A DNA stretch of 32,499 nt from an uncultured bacterium (GTDB lineage: Bacteria > Bacillota_I > Bacilli_A > RF39 > UBA660): assembly GCA_948433885.1 (NCBI GenBank), contig CAOJEC010000001.1, forward strand, positions 64,942-97,440, in the 5' to 3' direction. The notes below the pieces were generated by a model, which saw only the letters and a list, made by a program, of their open reading frames with translations, made no database searches and was not told the DNA's origin. The position numbers and the translations under genes were made by a program. Shown piece after piece: positions 8,072 to 15,755 of this stretch (within the stretch, counting starts at the first letter, position 1; every line of letters begins with the position of its first letter).

Positions 8072-9147
8072 TATATAGTCGATTGTTTGTCTACGGGACT
8101 GATAGTGAATGACTTTGATGGATTTGGATTAACGACACTATCGAGAGCTGCTTTAAAAACTGCAAGGCTTTCTTTACAGAGAAGGCTACCGATTACTTTT
8201 ATCAATCGCTCTTTATTATTAAATTTTTCTAGTGTACGAACGAATGTGACAGCCCAATCGAGTTCTCCGTATTCGGCAGTCAAAGCCATCATTCCTTCGA
8301 ATAGATTAGGAAGTTGCATTTCTGCATTTTCGGTTGCACAAATTCTAAAAATCTCTTCTTCTACAAATCCGTCGATCTCGAAGGGAAGATCGAAATCGTA
8401 TTTTTGAATGAGTTTAAGAGTTTGTCGCGCTTTCATTTTAGCTGACCCGGAATACATTTTAAGCAAACTAGATACAGCACTTTTTTTTAAATTGACATCA
8501 TCTAATTGTGAAAAGATGGCAATTTGTTTTTCTGGTAGAGTATCGAATCTTGGTGCTAAAGTTACGATCGTATTCAGAATGTGAGCTCTTTCTATGTGTG
8601 GTATTGTAGGATTTGTAATAAAATATGCCTTGAAATAATCGAAATATGGACAAAAAATCATATAAGATGAAACTTCGGAGTTTCTAACATATCTTGTCGC
8701 AGACAAAACTTCTGCTATTTGTTCTTCGAGGCTTTGTCTATGTTGTTCGTCTAGCTGAGATCGACAAGCTAGGACAAAATCGATAAGTTCTAGAGCTAAC
8801 GGTTTGATGTTTGGGCAACAGTTGGCGAGATGATCGTGACTTTGTTTCATGTGCGTTATTTGGAGAGTGTCATTTTCAAATTTTTTCAATAGAAAGGGGA
8901 CATCAATTCCTCTTCCTAAAGGGCGATTCAAATCGACGAGATGAACTTTTGCAGCCTTGATTATTTGTCCTATACTTTCCATCATATTGGAATTTTCTAT
9001 ATTGTTTTTGACATATGCTTTGCTGTCTATGAGACTATCATAGGAAGTGAGTATGATCCTGTGTGTCCTCAAGGCTAAAATGAGTGCTAGAATCTCATTT
9101 TCCGTTTCCAATATTCTGAATGACTTGGTATTTTTAAAATTTGTCAT
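8071..9147 (-). CDS. Helical orphan protein A, paralogue of the gene at 9209
   Basis: 358 residues, soluble, almost entirely predicted helical in a HEAT-like way (for example LALELIDFVLACRSQL, ERAHILNTIVTLAPRF, MKARQTLKLIQKYDF). It aligns weakly but colinearly with the gene upstream at 9209: LALILALRTHRI with LALITIFKTRLA, CPYFDYFKAYFI with YPHHLWYDAYCI, and TIPHIERAHILNTIV with SVPKEEHTFLLNNLL. It ends in KSFTISPVDKQSTI, the F-x-I-S-P tail pattern seen in other orphans of this window. AGGAGG 6 bases before the ATG gives a clear start. I recognise no family and can assign no function. Confidence 0.85.
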   Translation of the reverse strand: MTNFKNTKSFRILETENEILALILALRTHRIILTSYDSLIDSKAYVKNNIENSNMMESIGQIIKAAKVHLVDLNRPLGRGIDVPFLLKKFENDTLQITHMKQSHDHLANCCPNIKPLALELIDFVLACRSQLDEQHRQSLEEQIAEVLSATRYVRNSEVSSYMIFCPYFDYFKAYFITNPTIPHIERAHILNTIVTLAPRFDTLPEKQIAIFSQLDDVNLKKSAVSSLLKMYSGSAKMKARQTLKLIQKYDFDLPFEIDGFVEEEIFRICATENAEMQLPNLFEGMMALTAEYGELDWAVTFVRTLEKFNNKERLIKVIGSLLCKESLAVFKAALDSVVNPNPSKSFTISPVDKQSTI

Positions 9148-9171
9148 TATTTCCTCCTGAGTTATATATAC

Positions 9172-9200
9172 ATTTTAGCATATAAACATTCAATTGAAAA
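9172..9200 (-). promoter_or_regulatory. Probable promoter of orphan A
   Basis: TTTTCA (9200-9195), 17-base spacer, TAAAAT (9177-9172) with TGC before the -10. The gene could also be reached by readthrough from 9209, since no clear terminator lies between them. Confidence 0.45.
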
Positions 9201-9208
9201 CTTTTTGA

Positions 9209-10261
9209 TCATTTTTTAGTTGCAATTTGTTTGAGTGTTTCGATGAGTTGAAGACGTTTTTCATTTCTGTCGGCTTCGTAAATTGCAATCTCATCTTCGA
9301 CAAGTGATAGTAAATTGATATGAGTTTGTTTGGTATAAGCGAGTACTTTATCTACAGTTTCTTCCCCAAATTCGACCATTCTTCTTACATAATAATCGAG
9401 CCAATATTCTTTTGGATACGCATGACGCATAGTCTCAAATAGATCAATAAATGCTTTCGCAGAATAATATCGTTTTTCGATATTTTCTACAAAATCGTCG
9501 ATGTATTGTGTAGAAGAAATAGGTTGATTTGTTCCATTAGAACCTATTGCAAAAAGAGCAGACAAGGCATTTGGACGGTGGTCGTCACTACAACGTAGTA
9601 AACTGTTATAAGCCGTTTCTGAAATACCACATGTTTCTTTGTTTAGGTGACCTTTAATCGAACGCGTGAAATGCTTATCACTTATTGGTGAAAGTAAAAC
9701 CGTCTTCAGGAGATTGTTCAATAAAAAAGTATGTTCTTCTTTGGGAACACTAGCATTTCTAATACAATAGGCATCGTACCATAGATGGTGTGGATATTTT
9801 TGTGTTAAGTATATTCTTTCTCGAGATGTTCTTTCGTATGGGGTAACCATTAAGATATCTCTCATCAAAAGTACAGCAATCCCGTAGGTTTCGGTTTCTA
9901 AACTCCTTTGATGATTCACAATAAATTCCATCATTTCTATCAAAAATGAAGGAATGTTTATGCATTGCATTTGTAAGAAGGAAATATCTTGCTCGATAGA
10001 ATAAATATCCATGCAATTTCTACTGTATTTTCTTTTTAAAACAGTAGTTTCACTAGATAACTCATCTATGATCATAATATTACGTAGATCGAGCAATCCT
10101 TCTTCGACACCTTTTTTAATCTCTTTGAGATTTTTTAATATTTCTTCTACATCACTTTCGATTGTAGGTGATCCTATCGCCAATCTAGTTTTGAAAATCG
10201 TTATCAACGCTAAAAACTTCAGGTGTAATCTTTTATATGTAGGTTCTTCTTTTAAATTCAT
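9209..10261 (-). CDS. Helical orphan protein B, paralogue of the gene at 8071
   Basis: 350 residues, soluble, predicted helical throughout, with no signal peptide. It shares the colinear blocks listed for the gene at 8071, so the two probably arose by duplication and diverged far. Unlike its partner it lacks the hydrophobic-x-hydrophobic-[KRS]-Pro tail; it ends in a plain basic helix (QLIETLKQIATKK). AAGGAGAG lies about 8 bases before the ATG at 10261. The two genes are 61 bases apart in the same direction, and a terminator insulates them from rubrerythrin upstream. No function can be named. Confidence 0.85.
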   Translation of the reverse strand: MNLKEEPTYKRLHLKFLALITIFKTRLAIGSPTIESDVEEILKNLKEIKKGVEEGLLDLRNIMIIDELSSETTVLKRKYSRNCMDIYSIEQDISFLQMQCINIPSFLIEMMEFIVNHQRSLETETYGIAVLLMRDILMVTPYERTSRERIYLTQKYPHHLWYDAYCIRNASVPKEEHTFLLNNLLKTVLLSPISDKHFTRSIKGHLNKETCGISETAYNSLLRCSDDHRPNALSALFAIGSNGTNQPISSTQYIDDFVENIEKRYYSAKAFIDLFETMRHAYPKEYWLDYYVRRMVEFGEETVDKVLAYTKQTHINLLSLVEDEIAIYEADRNEKRLQLIETLKQIATKK

Positions 10262-10286
10262 TTTTCGTCTCTCCTTAAAGCGAGTA

Positions 10287-10315
10287 GTATTTTATCATAC
10301 TGTAAAATTTTTGAA
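10287..10315 (-). promoter_or_regulatory. Probable promoter of orphan B
   Basis: TTTTCA (10315-10310), 17-base spacer, TAAAAT (10292-10287) with TGA before the -10. It has the same weak -35 and extended -10 layout as the promoter of the paralogue at 8071. Confidence 0.45.
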
Positions 10316-10326
10316 AAGAATTTTAT

Positions 10327-10349
10327 AAAAAAAAGAGAGCTGCGCTCTC
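10327..10349 (-). terminator. Terminator of rubrerythrin
   Basis: GAGAGC / loop GCA / GCTCTC on the minus strand followed by eight T, six bases after the stop codon. Confidence 0.9.
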
Positions 10350-10355
10350 AATTTT

Positions 10356-10895
10356 CTAATAGTTAGTTGCTTTCAATTCCATATAAGATTCTTGATGTTT
10401 GCAAACAGGACAAACTTTTAAAGCATCTTTTCCATAATAAACATGTCCACAGTTGCGGCAAATCCATATCACTTCTTCGTCTTTGTGGAAAACTTTATCA
10501 TTTTCCACATTTCCAAGAAGAGTCAAATATCTTTCTTCATGATGTTTTTCGATTTCTCCTACCATTTCGAAAAGATTTGCAATTTGATCGAAACCTTCTT
10601 CTCTTGCTGTTTCGGCGAATTCTTTATACATGTCAGTCCATTCATAGTTTTCTCCTGCTGCAGCATCTTTAAGATTTTCTAATGTAGTAGGAACAGAACC
10701 TCCATGTAATTCTTTGAACCACATTTTTGCATGTTCTTTTTCGTTGTTAGCAGTCTCTTCGAAGATAGCAGCTATTTGTTCATATCCTTCTTTCTTCGCT
10801 TGACTTGCATAGTATGTGTATTTGTTTCTCGCTTGTGATTCACCAGCGAATGCAGCCATCAAATTGGCTTCAGTTTTACTTCCTTTAAGTTCCAT
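10356..10895 (-). CDS. rbr: Rubrerythrin (non-haem diiron peroxidase)
   Basis: 179 residues. An N-terminal four-helix diiron domain carries the usual Glu/His ligands (E19 in [12 protein letters not shown]52 and H55 in [33 protein letters not shown]), and a C-terminal rubredoxin-like knuckle carries C146-x-x-C149 and C162-x-x-C165. Rubrerythrins reduce hydrogen peroxide in the cytoplasm of anaerobes and microaerophiles, taking electrons through the rubredoxin iron. Its presence fits an oxygen-sensitive organism. It has its own promoter and terminator. AAAGGAAG precedes the ATG, and the leader holds an inverted repeat (10916-10931). Confidence 0.95.
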   Translation of the reverse strand: MELKGSKTEANLMAAFAGESQARNKYTYYASQAKKEGYEQIAAIFEETANNEKEHAKMWFKELHGGSVPTTLENLKDAAAGENYEWTDMYKEFAETAREEGFDQIANLFEMVGEIEKHHEERYLTLLGNVENDKVFHKDEEVIWICRNCGHVYYGKDALKVCPVCKHQESYMELKATNY

Positions 10896-10915
10896 TATTT
10901 TACTTCCTTTCTTTG

Positions 10916-10931
10916 GACTTACTTCTAAGTC
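10916..10931 (-). promoter_or_regulatory. Inverted repeat in the rubrerythrin leader
   Basis: GACTTA-gaag-TAAGTC on the minus strand, perfect 6-base arms, between the -10 box and the ribosome site. It could be an operator for a peroxide or redox regulator or a small RNA hairpin. It does not match the PerR box (TTATAATnATTATAA) closely. Confidence 0.4.
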
Positions 10932-10943
10932 ATCACGTTTTAA

Positions 10944-10971
10944 AGTATATCATATGGACGGGAAAATTCAA
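10944..10971 (-). promoter_or_regulatory. Promoter of rubrerythrin
   Basis: TTGAAT (10971-10966), 16-base spacer, TATACT (10949-10944), with TGA before the -10. Confidence 0.7.
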
Positions 10972-11085
10972 GAAAAAACTTTTTGTATTTTTTCGCTTGG
11001 ACTTGCTTATATATAATATTTTTTATATAAAGATATCAGCCTCGTGGTGTAGTAACAGTTAAATAATATCGGAAAGGTGATACAA

Positions 11086-12645
11086 ATGGATATAGATAAT
11101 ATAAAGAATTCTAACAATAAGACGAAGTTAGTAACGGGTACAGTTCTAGGGGTAACAGTCCTTTTGGTTGTTCTCGCCGTATCGTATGCTTTTTTGCCGA
11201 CGGACAATTTGCCTGTAGAACCAGTAGATGCGACGGCTTCTACTGCAGAGTTAAAACTCAGGTATACGGATTGTGCCAATGAAGACGCTTCTACTTGCGG
11301 TGACATCGCTGCCGAACTGGCTCCAGGTGATTCGATGACTAAGGTTTTTTCGATCAGCAACGTAGGAACAGTCGACATCAATTATGATATTTATTTTAGA
11401 GAATTGATGAGTACTTTTGTAAATGAAGAACTAGTCTACAAACTCGAAGATTTGACTTCTAACGAGGTAATCGTCGAAGAGACGGTCGTACCAAATGGCA
11501 CGAACGATGGCGCTCCACTGAAGAACTCTCTTGTAGCAAAAGTCGGTACTACGGTTCTTTACAAGCTTACGATCACATATTTAGATAAAGATTACAATCA
11601 AATTGCGAATAGAAATGCCGAATTTAGTATGAAAGTCGGAATAAGAGAGCATGTTACTTCTCCGTCTGAAAAGACTTTGACTGCCTTGGGTTTGGAATCA
11701 AATGGGGTAAGAACCGAATTCGATGAACCAGCGACGACCGATGAAGGCATTTTCGAAATGGAAGATGACTATGGGACAAGTTACTACTACAGAGGAGCAG
11801 TTACAAACAATTATGTGAAGTTCGCAGGATTCTATTGGAGAATTATCAGAATCAATGGAGACGGAAGTGTAAGAATCATATATGATGGAACACAGGCACA
11901 TGCGAATGGAGCAAACAATACTGGAAGAGTCATCAACACTAGTACAAAATACAATATAAATTACAACGACAACAAATATGTAGGATGGATGTATGGGCCA
12001 ACAGGCACTGCAACGAGTAAAAGCAAAGAGGAAGCTCAAACAAATACTGTAGACTCTACAATCAAAAAAGTAGTAGATGCGTGGTACAAGACGAACGTAG
12101 AGGGTGCAGGATATGGTGATGCAGTATCAGATACACTCTTTTGTAATGATAGAAGCACACCTGGAATAGAAGTTACAGGATGGAGCAGTGATACGGGCTT
12201 AGGCTATGGAAAAAATGCAACAGCATATGGAGCAACAGCAAGAATGAGAATGTCATTCGGCTACACGGGAATAACACCTTTATTCAAATGTCCAGGGAAG
12301 AACGATTCTTTCACAGTAAATGATACGAATAAAGGAAACGGGGCATTGACATATCCAGTAGGATTGATTACTATAGATGAAATAGTAGCAGCTGGATCAG
12401 GAAAAAAAGGAACATCAAATAATAAATATTATTTATATAATCCAAGCGCAAACATCTGGTCACTTTCGCCTGATTCTTTCGGTGCTTCGTATTCTTATAC
12501 GTTCTTTCTATATACCACCGGGTTATTCTCAAGTGACCCTGTAAATAGCGATGCTGCTATCACACCTGTTATCAATCTAAGCTCAGAATACGCAAGTGCT
12601 TTAATTGGTGATGGTACAATGGAAAATCCTTATCAAGAAGCATAG
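11086..12645 (+). CDS. Membrane-anchored surface protein: TasA/camelysin-like N-terminal domain plus DUF6273-like C-terminal domain
   Basis: 519 residues. A lysine-rich start and one hydrophobic segment (about 15-36, ending VLAVSYAF) form a signal or anchor like those of SipW-processed TasA/camelysin proteins. A beta-rich domain follows (about 50-205) with LAPGDSMTKVFSISNVGT, like the k-P-G-d-x-x-t-k-x-f-x-v-x-N-t-G-t motif of TasA-type fibre proteins. The C-terminal half (about 230-519) reads YVKFAGFYWRIIRINGDGSVRI ... YPVGLITIDEI ... YYLYNPSANIWSLSP ... ITPVINLSSEYA ... GDGTMENPY, the pattern I associate with DUF6273 surface proteins. Base composition changes between the halves (see findings). 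ATG 11086 is chosen over GTG 11077 because AAAGGTG lies 6 bases before it. The family assignment is from memory and partial. Confidence 0.75.
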   Translation: MDIDNIKNSNNKTKLVTGTVLGVTVLLVVLAVSYAFLPTDNLPVEPVDATASTAELKLRYTDCANEDASTCGDIAAELAPGDSMTKVFSISNVGTVDINYDIYFRELMSTFVNEELVYKLEDLTSNEVIVEETVVPNGTNDGAPLKNSLVAKVGTTVLYKLTITYLDKDYNQIANRNAEFSMKVGIREHVTSPSEKTLTALGLESNGVRTEFDEPATTDEGIFEMEDDYGTSYYYRGAVTNNYVKFAGFYWRIIRINGDGSVRIIYDGTQAHANGANNTGRVINTSTKYNINYNDNKYVGWMYGPTGTATSKSKEEAQTNTVDSTIKKVVDAWYKTNVEGAGYGDAVSDTLFCNDRSTPGIEVTGWSSDTGLGYGKNATAYGATARMRMSFGYTGITPLFKCPGKNDSFTVNDTNKGNGALTYPVGLITIDEIVAAGSGKKGTSNNKYYLYNPSANIWSLSPDSFGASYSYTFFLYTTGLFSSDPVNSDAAITPVINLSSEYASALIGDGTMENPYQEA

Positions 12646-12658
12646 AAGTGAGAGAACT

Positions 12659-12686
12659 AATGTGGTATAAGATATCACATTTTTTA
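12659..12686 (+). terminator. Terminator of the surface-protein gene
   Basis: AATGTGGTAT / loop AAG / ATATCACATT (10-pair stem with one G-U) followed by TTTTATTTTT. Confidence 0.8.
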
Positions 12687-12689
12687 TTT

Positions 12690-12761
12690 TTGACGCTTGT
12701 CAAAGAATACACTAAATACGACAAAGCATCGGTGGACAAGACGAGTTGTATTTGATAAAAT
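12690..12761 (+). promoter_or_regulatory. Two candidate promoters of ffh
   Basis: Upstream: TTGACG (12690-12695), 17 bases, TAAATA (12713-12718); its -35 sits in the T tract of the preceding terminator and in the inverted repeat TTGAC-gctt-GTCAA (12690-12703). Downstream: TGGACA (12733-12738), 17 bases, TAAAAT (12756-12761) with TGA extension, which would leave a leader of only about 12 bases. Confidence 0.5.
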
Positions 12762-12779
12762 GGGAGCAGGTGATAAAAT

Positions 12780-14090
12780 ATGTTTGAATATATGGGAGAC
12801 CGAATTAACAATGCAATCAAAAATATAAGAGGAATGGGAAAGATCAGCGAAGAGAATATCGATGCAGCTGTTCGCGAGATTAGAATGGCACTTTTGGAAG
12901 CAGACGTCAACTTCGAAGTTACGAAACAATTCGTTGCCAATGTCAAAGAAAAAGCATTGGGTATGGAAGTAGGTAAGAGCATAAAACCGGATGAACTATT
13001 CATAAAAATAGTTCGCGATGAGTTGGTGTTACTCTTAGGAGAAGAAGAAGTACCTCTTCGTACCGATGGACATCCAACAATAATCATGATGGCAGGCTTG
13101 CAAGGTAGTGGTAAGACTACGACAAGTGGAAAAATAGCCAATTATGTTCGTAAAAAATGTGGGAAAAAGCCATTGCTAATTGCATGCGATGTTTATAGAC
13201 CCGCTGCAATAGATCAATTAAAATCTTTAGGTAAATCCTTAGGGATTCCAGTTTATGATGAAGGAACTTCTAAAAAGCCGAACGAGATCATAGAAAGTGC
13301 TTTGGACTTTGCTAAAGAAAATGGGCATGATTACATCATAATAGATACGGCTGGTCGATTGCAAATAGATGAAGATTTGATGAACGAATTGGTCGACATA
13401 AGTGAAAAATTCAAATTGGATGAAACACTTCTAGTCATCGATGCCATGATGGGACAAGATGCGATAAATGTCATAAAAGGGTTCGACGAAAAATTAAAAT
13501 TGACAGGGGCTGTGCTCACCAAAATGGACGGCAATACAAAAGGCGGGGTGGCCTTGTCGGTTAGACATTTGACACAAGTGCCTATTAAGTTTATCGGTGA
13601 TTCCGAGAAGATGGATGGACTCACATCTTTCGATCCTAAAAGGATGGCAGATAGAATTCTCGACATGGGAGATATATTGTCAGTCGTCGAAAAAGTCGAA
13701 GATTCTATCGATGTAGATGAAGCGACCGATTTAGCAAAGAAGATGCAAAAAGGAAAGTTCGATTTGGAAGATTTCTTGAATACTATGAAACAAATTAAGA
13801 AATTGGGACCTTTAGAAAATCTGTTGAAAATGTTGCCCGGTGCAAGAAAGGCGGGGCTTGCCAACGTTCAAATAGATCCAAAAGAGATGGCTCATTTGGA
13901 AGCGATTATTTTATCTATGACAGTCTATGAAAGAAAACATCCTGAAGAGATAAAGCATTCTAGAAAGCAAAGAATTTCTTCAGGCTGTGGTAGAAGTGTT
14001 GAAGAAATAAATAGACTATTGAATCAATTCGAACAAATGAAAAAGATGATGAAACAATTTTCTAGTGGAAATATGAAAATGCCGTTTTAG
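12780..14090 (+). CDS. ffh: Signal recognition particle protein Ffh (SRP54)
   Basis: 436 residues, normal length. N domain (1-90), G domain with GLQGSGKTTT (P-loop, about 106-115), CDVYRPAAIDQL, DTAGR (189-193) and TKMDGNTKGG, then a methionine-rich M domain. The RNA-binding helix-turn-helix reads RISSGCGRSVEEINRLLNQFEQMKKMM, with Cys where many species have Ser in G-S-G-x-S. Ffh binds signal sequences at the ribosome and, with SRP RNA and FtsY, targets proteins to the membrane. The usual neighbour ylxM is not upstream. AGGTGA lies about 6 bases before the ATG. A weak hairpin (AUGCC/GGCGU, 14079-14094, then T) overlaps the stop codon; the acyltransferase follows 24 bases later. Confidence 0.96.
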   Translation: MFEYMGDRINNAIKNIRGMGKISEENIDAAVREIRMALLEADVNFEVTKQFVANVKEKALGMEVGKSIKPDELFIKIVRDELVLLLGEEEVPLRTDGHPTIIMMAGLQGSGKTTTSGKIANYVRKKCGKKPLLIACDVYRPAAIDQLKSLGKSLGIPVYDEGTSKKPNEIIESALDFAKENGHDYIIIDTAGRLQIDEDLMNELVDISEKFKLDETLLVIDAMMGQDAINVIKGFDEKLKLTGAVLTKMDGNTKGGVALSVRHLTQVPIKFIGDSEKMDGLTSFDPKRMADRILDMGDILSVVEKVEDSIDVDEATDLAKKMQKGKFDLEDFLNTMKQIKKLGPLENLLKMLPGARKAGLANVQIDPKEMAHLEAIILSMTVYERKHPEEIKHSRKQRISSGCGRSVEEINRLLNQFEQMKKMMKQFSSGNMKMPF

Positions 14091-14098
14091 GCGTTTTT
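14079..14098 (+). terminator. Weak hairpin at the end of ffh
   Basis: ATGCC / GTTTTA / GGCGT, five pairs with one G-U, followed by TTTT. The stop codon lies at the loop-stem junction. It is probably only partly efficient, so ffh and the acyltransferase may be co-transcribed. Confidence 0.4.
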
Positions 14099-14114
14099 GA
14101 TTTTGGAGTAATTT

Positions 14115-15218
14115 ATGAATTTAGAGAAAAAGGATTACAATTATGGTGTAGATATATTGAAAATAATCGCGACGGCGATGATAATTATCATGCACATACT
14201 TTTGCAAGGAGGTGTAATAAGAGGGACAGTACCGGGGACGGCAAATTACTATCTATCTTGGATTTTAGAAGGCATATGCTTTGGAGGAGTCAATTTGTAC
14301 GCTTTGGGAACGGGATTTCTAAATGCAAAGAAAAAAATAAAAATATCATCATTTCTCAAAAGATGGTTTCAAGTGTTCTTCTATGTCGCATTTTTTACTT
14401 TGCTATTTAGACTCATGATGCCCGGAGTAGTTTCCTTGAAATCTTGGGTGGAAGTTTTTGTTCCGATTTTATCAAATCAATATTGGTACTTTACTCAATA
14501 TTTCGTTTTGTTTTTGGTGATGCCCTTTCTAAATAAATTGATGGCTTCTTTGAATGAACGCGAATTTAAAAAACTGGTTTGTTTTATCATCTTAGTGTTT
14601 TCATTCATCCCGACGATTAGACAATACGACATATTTTATACGGCCAATGGATACTCTGCATTGTGGTTAATGGCGATGTACTTGGTAGGTGGGTACTTTG
14701 CATATTATAAGGATAATGTAAAAATTTCTAAGAAGTCATTGTGGATGATCATTTTCTTATCCAATGTGATCGGAATTGGAAGTAAATTTTTGTTCGATAC
14801 TGCAACTCATGTTGCATTAGTGAACGACGTTCAGAATATGGTTTTGCTTTCTTATACTTCTATCACAATCGTCATAAATTCTATTGCAGTTTTACTTCTT
14901 TGTATAAATTTGCAAGTTTCTAAATTTAAGAAAAGCTTGAGACTCGTCGGCTCGATAACATTTGGCATATACCTCGTACATGTCAATGCCTTCATATGGA
15001 ATTTCCTTTTGAGAGATTTGTTCATGTTCATGAGTTCTTGGAATCCTATATTGTTGGTACTGGGGATTTTAGGATCTTTTCTAGCGATTTTTGTCGTTGC
15101 TGGTTTATTCGAATATTTGCGAATCAAGTTTTTCAAATTGATAAAGATCGATACATTTTCGAATTGGCTCGGACTTAAGCTTTCAAATTTAAGTAACTAC
15201 ATACTCAAAAAATTGTAG
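14115..15218 (+). CDS. Membrane acyltransferase, acyltransferase-3 family
   Basis: 367 residues with about ten hydrophobic segments. The first carries the family's catalytic-type His (TAMIIIMHILLQGG, H27) after the start VDILKIIA, and a late helix reads FGIYLVHVNAF, the G-i-Y-l-x-H motif of acyltransferase 3 (OafA/WecH-like). These integral membrane enzymes transfer acetyl or succinyl groups from the cytoplasm onto surface polysaccharides, peptidoglycan or other acceptors. The acceptor cannot be told. There is no SGNH extension, so it is the short form. GGAG 6 bases before the ATG supports the start. It lies 24 bases after ffh and has no promoter of its own that I can see. Confidence 0.85.
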   Translation: MNLEKKDYNYGVDILKIIATAMIIIMHILLQGGVIRGTVPGTANYYLSWILEGICFGGVNLYALGTGFLNAKKKIKISSFLKRWFQVFFYVAFFTLLFRLMMPGVVSLKSWVEVFVPILSNQYWYFTQYFVLFLVMPFLNKLMASLNEREFKKLVCFIILVFSFIPTIRQYDIFYTANGYSALWLMAMYLVGGYFAYYKDNVKISKKSLWMIIFLSNVIGIGSKFLFDTATHVALVNDVQNMVLLSYTSITIVINSIAVLLLCINLQVSKFKKSLRLVGSITFGIYLVHVNAFIWNFLLRDLFMFMSSWNPILLVLGILGSFLAIFVVAGLFEYLRIKFFKLIKIDTFSNWLGLKLSNLSNYILKKL

Positions 15219-15229
15219 TTACTTTTTTT
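15191..15229 (+). terminator. Terminator of the acyltransferase gene
   Basis: AAGTAACTACA (15191-15201) pairs perfectly with TGTAGTTACTT (15214-15224), then T5. The stop codon (15216-15218) is in the right arm, so the stem is also coding sequence. Confidence 0.9.
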
Positions 15230-15266
15230 AATGAATTTAAATCATACAATATAAGACAAACACCTA

Positions 15267-15294
15267 ACCAAATGAAGGAAGTGAACATAATATA
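15267..15294 (+). promoter_or_regulatory. Sigma-K-type sporulation promoter of the CotD-like gene
   Basis: AC (15267-15268), 17 bases, CATAATATA (15286-15294): an exact match to AC-N16/17-CATAnnnTA, with the same 17-base spacing and the same preceding A as upstream of the YjcZ-like gene. Confidence 0.6.
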
Positions 15295-15318
15295 AAATAG
15301 AAAGGAAAGTGTATTTTT

Positions 15319-15642
15319 ATGTTTAGAAATAGATGTTGCGATAGACCTATGTTTGCAGAATCTAATAATTATATGGCTCAACAGGACATCAATGTAGAAT
15401 ATCCTGCCGCTATGCCTATGATGGGTGGTGCTGGATGCGGATGCGAAATGCCTCCTGTACAAGAATGTCCTCAAGAAAGAGTGTGTCATAGAGAATTTGT
15501 TCACAATGTTCCTCATATCGTGCCTATCAATACGAGAATTATAAATCATCACGTTTATAGACATACATATACTCCAGTGTTTACTAGCTGTGAAGAAAAT
15601 GTAGTTTCTAACGTATACGATAATTGTCCAAACAACTTCTAA
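15319..15642 (+). CDS. CotD-like spore coat protein
   Basis: 107 residues, rich in Cys, His, Met, Pro, Asn and Tyr. The C-terminal half VHNVPHIVPINTRIINHHVYRHTYTPVF follows the pattern of Bacillus inner coat protein CotD (V-x-H-I-H-P-x-H-T-T-x-V-N-H-x-x-x-x-H-x-H-Y-F-P-H-T), and the N-terminal half has CC, GCGCEMPP and CPQERVC clusters. No signal peptide, as expected for a mother-cell coat protein. Coat proteins of this sort are made late in sporulation and cross-linked onto the forespore. The sigma-K-like promoter agrees. The ribosome site (AAAGGA, 15301-15306) is rather far, about 12 bases, from the ATG. It is flanked by strong terminators, so it is its own transcription unit. Confidence 0.8.
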   Translation: MFRNRCCDRPMFAESNNYMAQQDINVEYPAAMPMMGGAGCGCEMPPVQECPQERVCHREFVHNVPHIVPINTRIINHHVYRHTYTPVFTSCEENVVSNVYDNCPNNF

Positions 15643-15644
15643 TG

Positions 15645-15668
15645 AAAACCGGAAATGCCGGTTTTTTT
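15645..15668 (+). terminator. Terminator of the CotD-like gene
   Basis: AAAACCGG / AAATG / CCGGTTTT followed by further T, starting two bases after the stop codon. Confidence 0.9.
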
Positions 15669-15718
15669 CTTTCGAGGTAATAAACATGAATTAAGATATA
15701 CACAATTTGGCAATTATA

Positions 15719-15727
15719 TGTTATAAT
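15719..15727 (+). promoter_or_regulatory. Extended -10 promoter of the phosphoglycerate-mutase-like gene
   Basis: TGT-TATAAT. There is no good -35 at 17 bases. Confidence 0.55.
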
Positions 15728-15755
15728 TTTCTAAAAGAATAGATGGGTGATATTC

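Noticed and set aside
11040..11085. GCCTCGTGGTGTAGT-like stretch resembling the 5' half and D-arm of a tRNA
   Set aside because: No anticodon arm, no GTTCGAAT-type T-loop and no acceptor pairing follow; the sequence runs straight into the ribosome site of the surface-protein gene.
12572..13141. Long open frame antisense to ffh
   Set aside because: It is a shadow of the strongly conserved ffh coding frame, with no ribosome site and no recognisable protein.
15205..15687. Open frame antisense to the CotD-like gene
   Set aside because: It spans two terminators and has no ribosome site; the plus-strand gene has family features.
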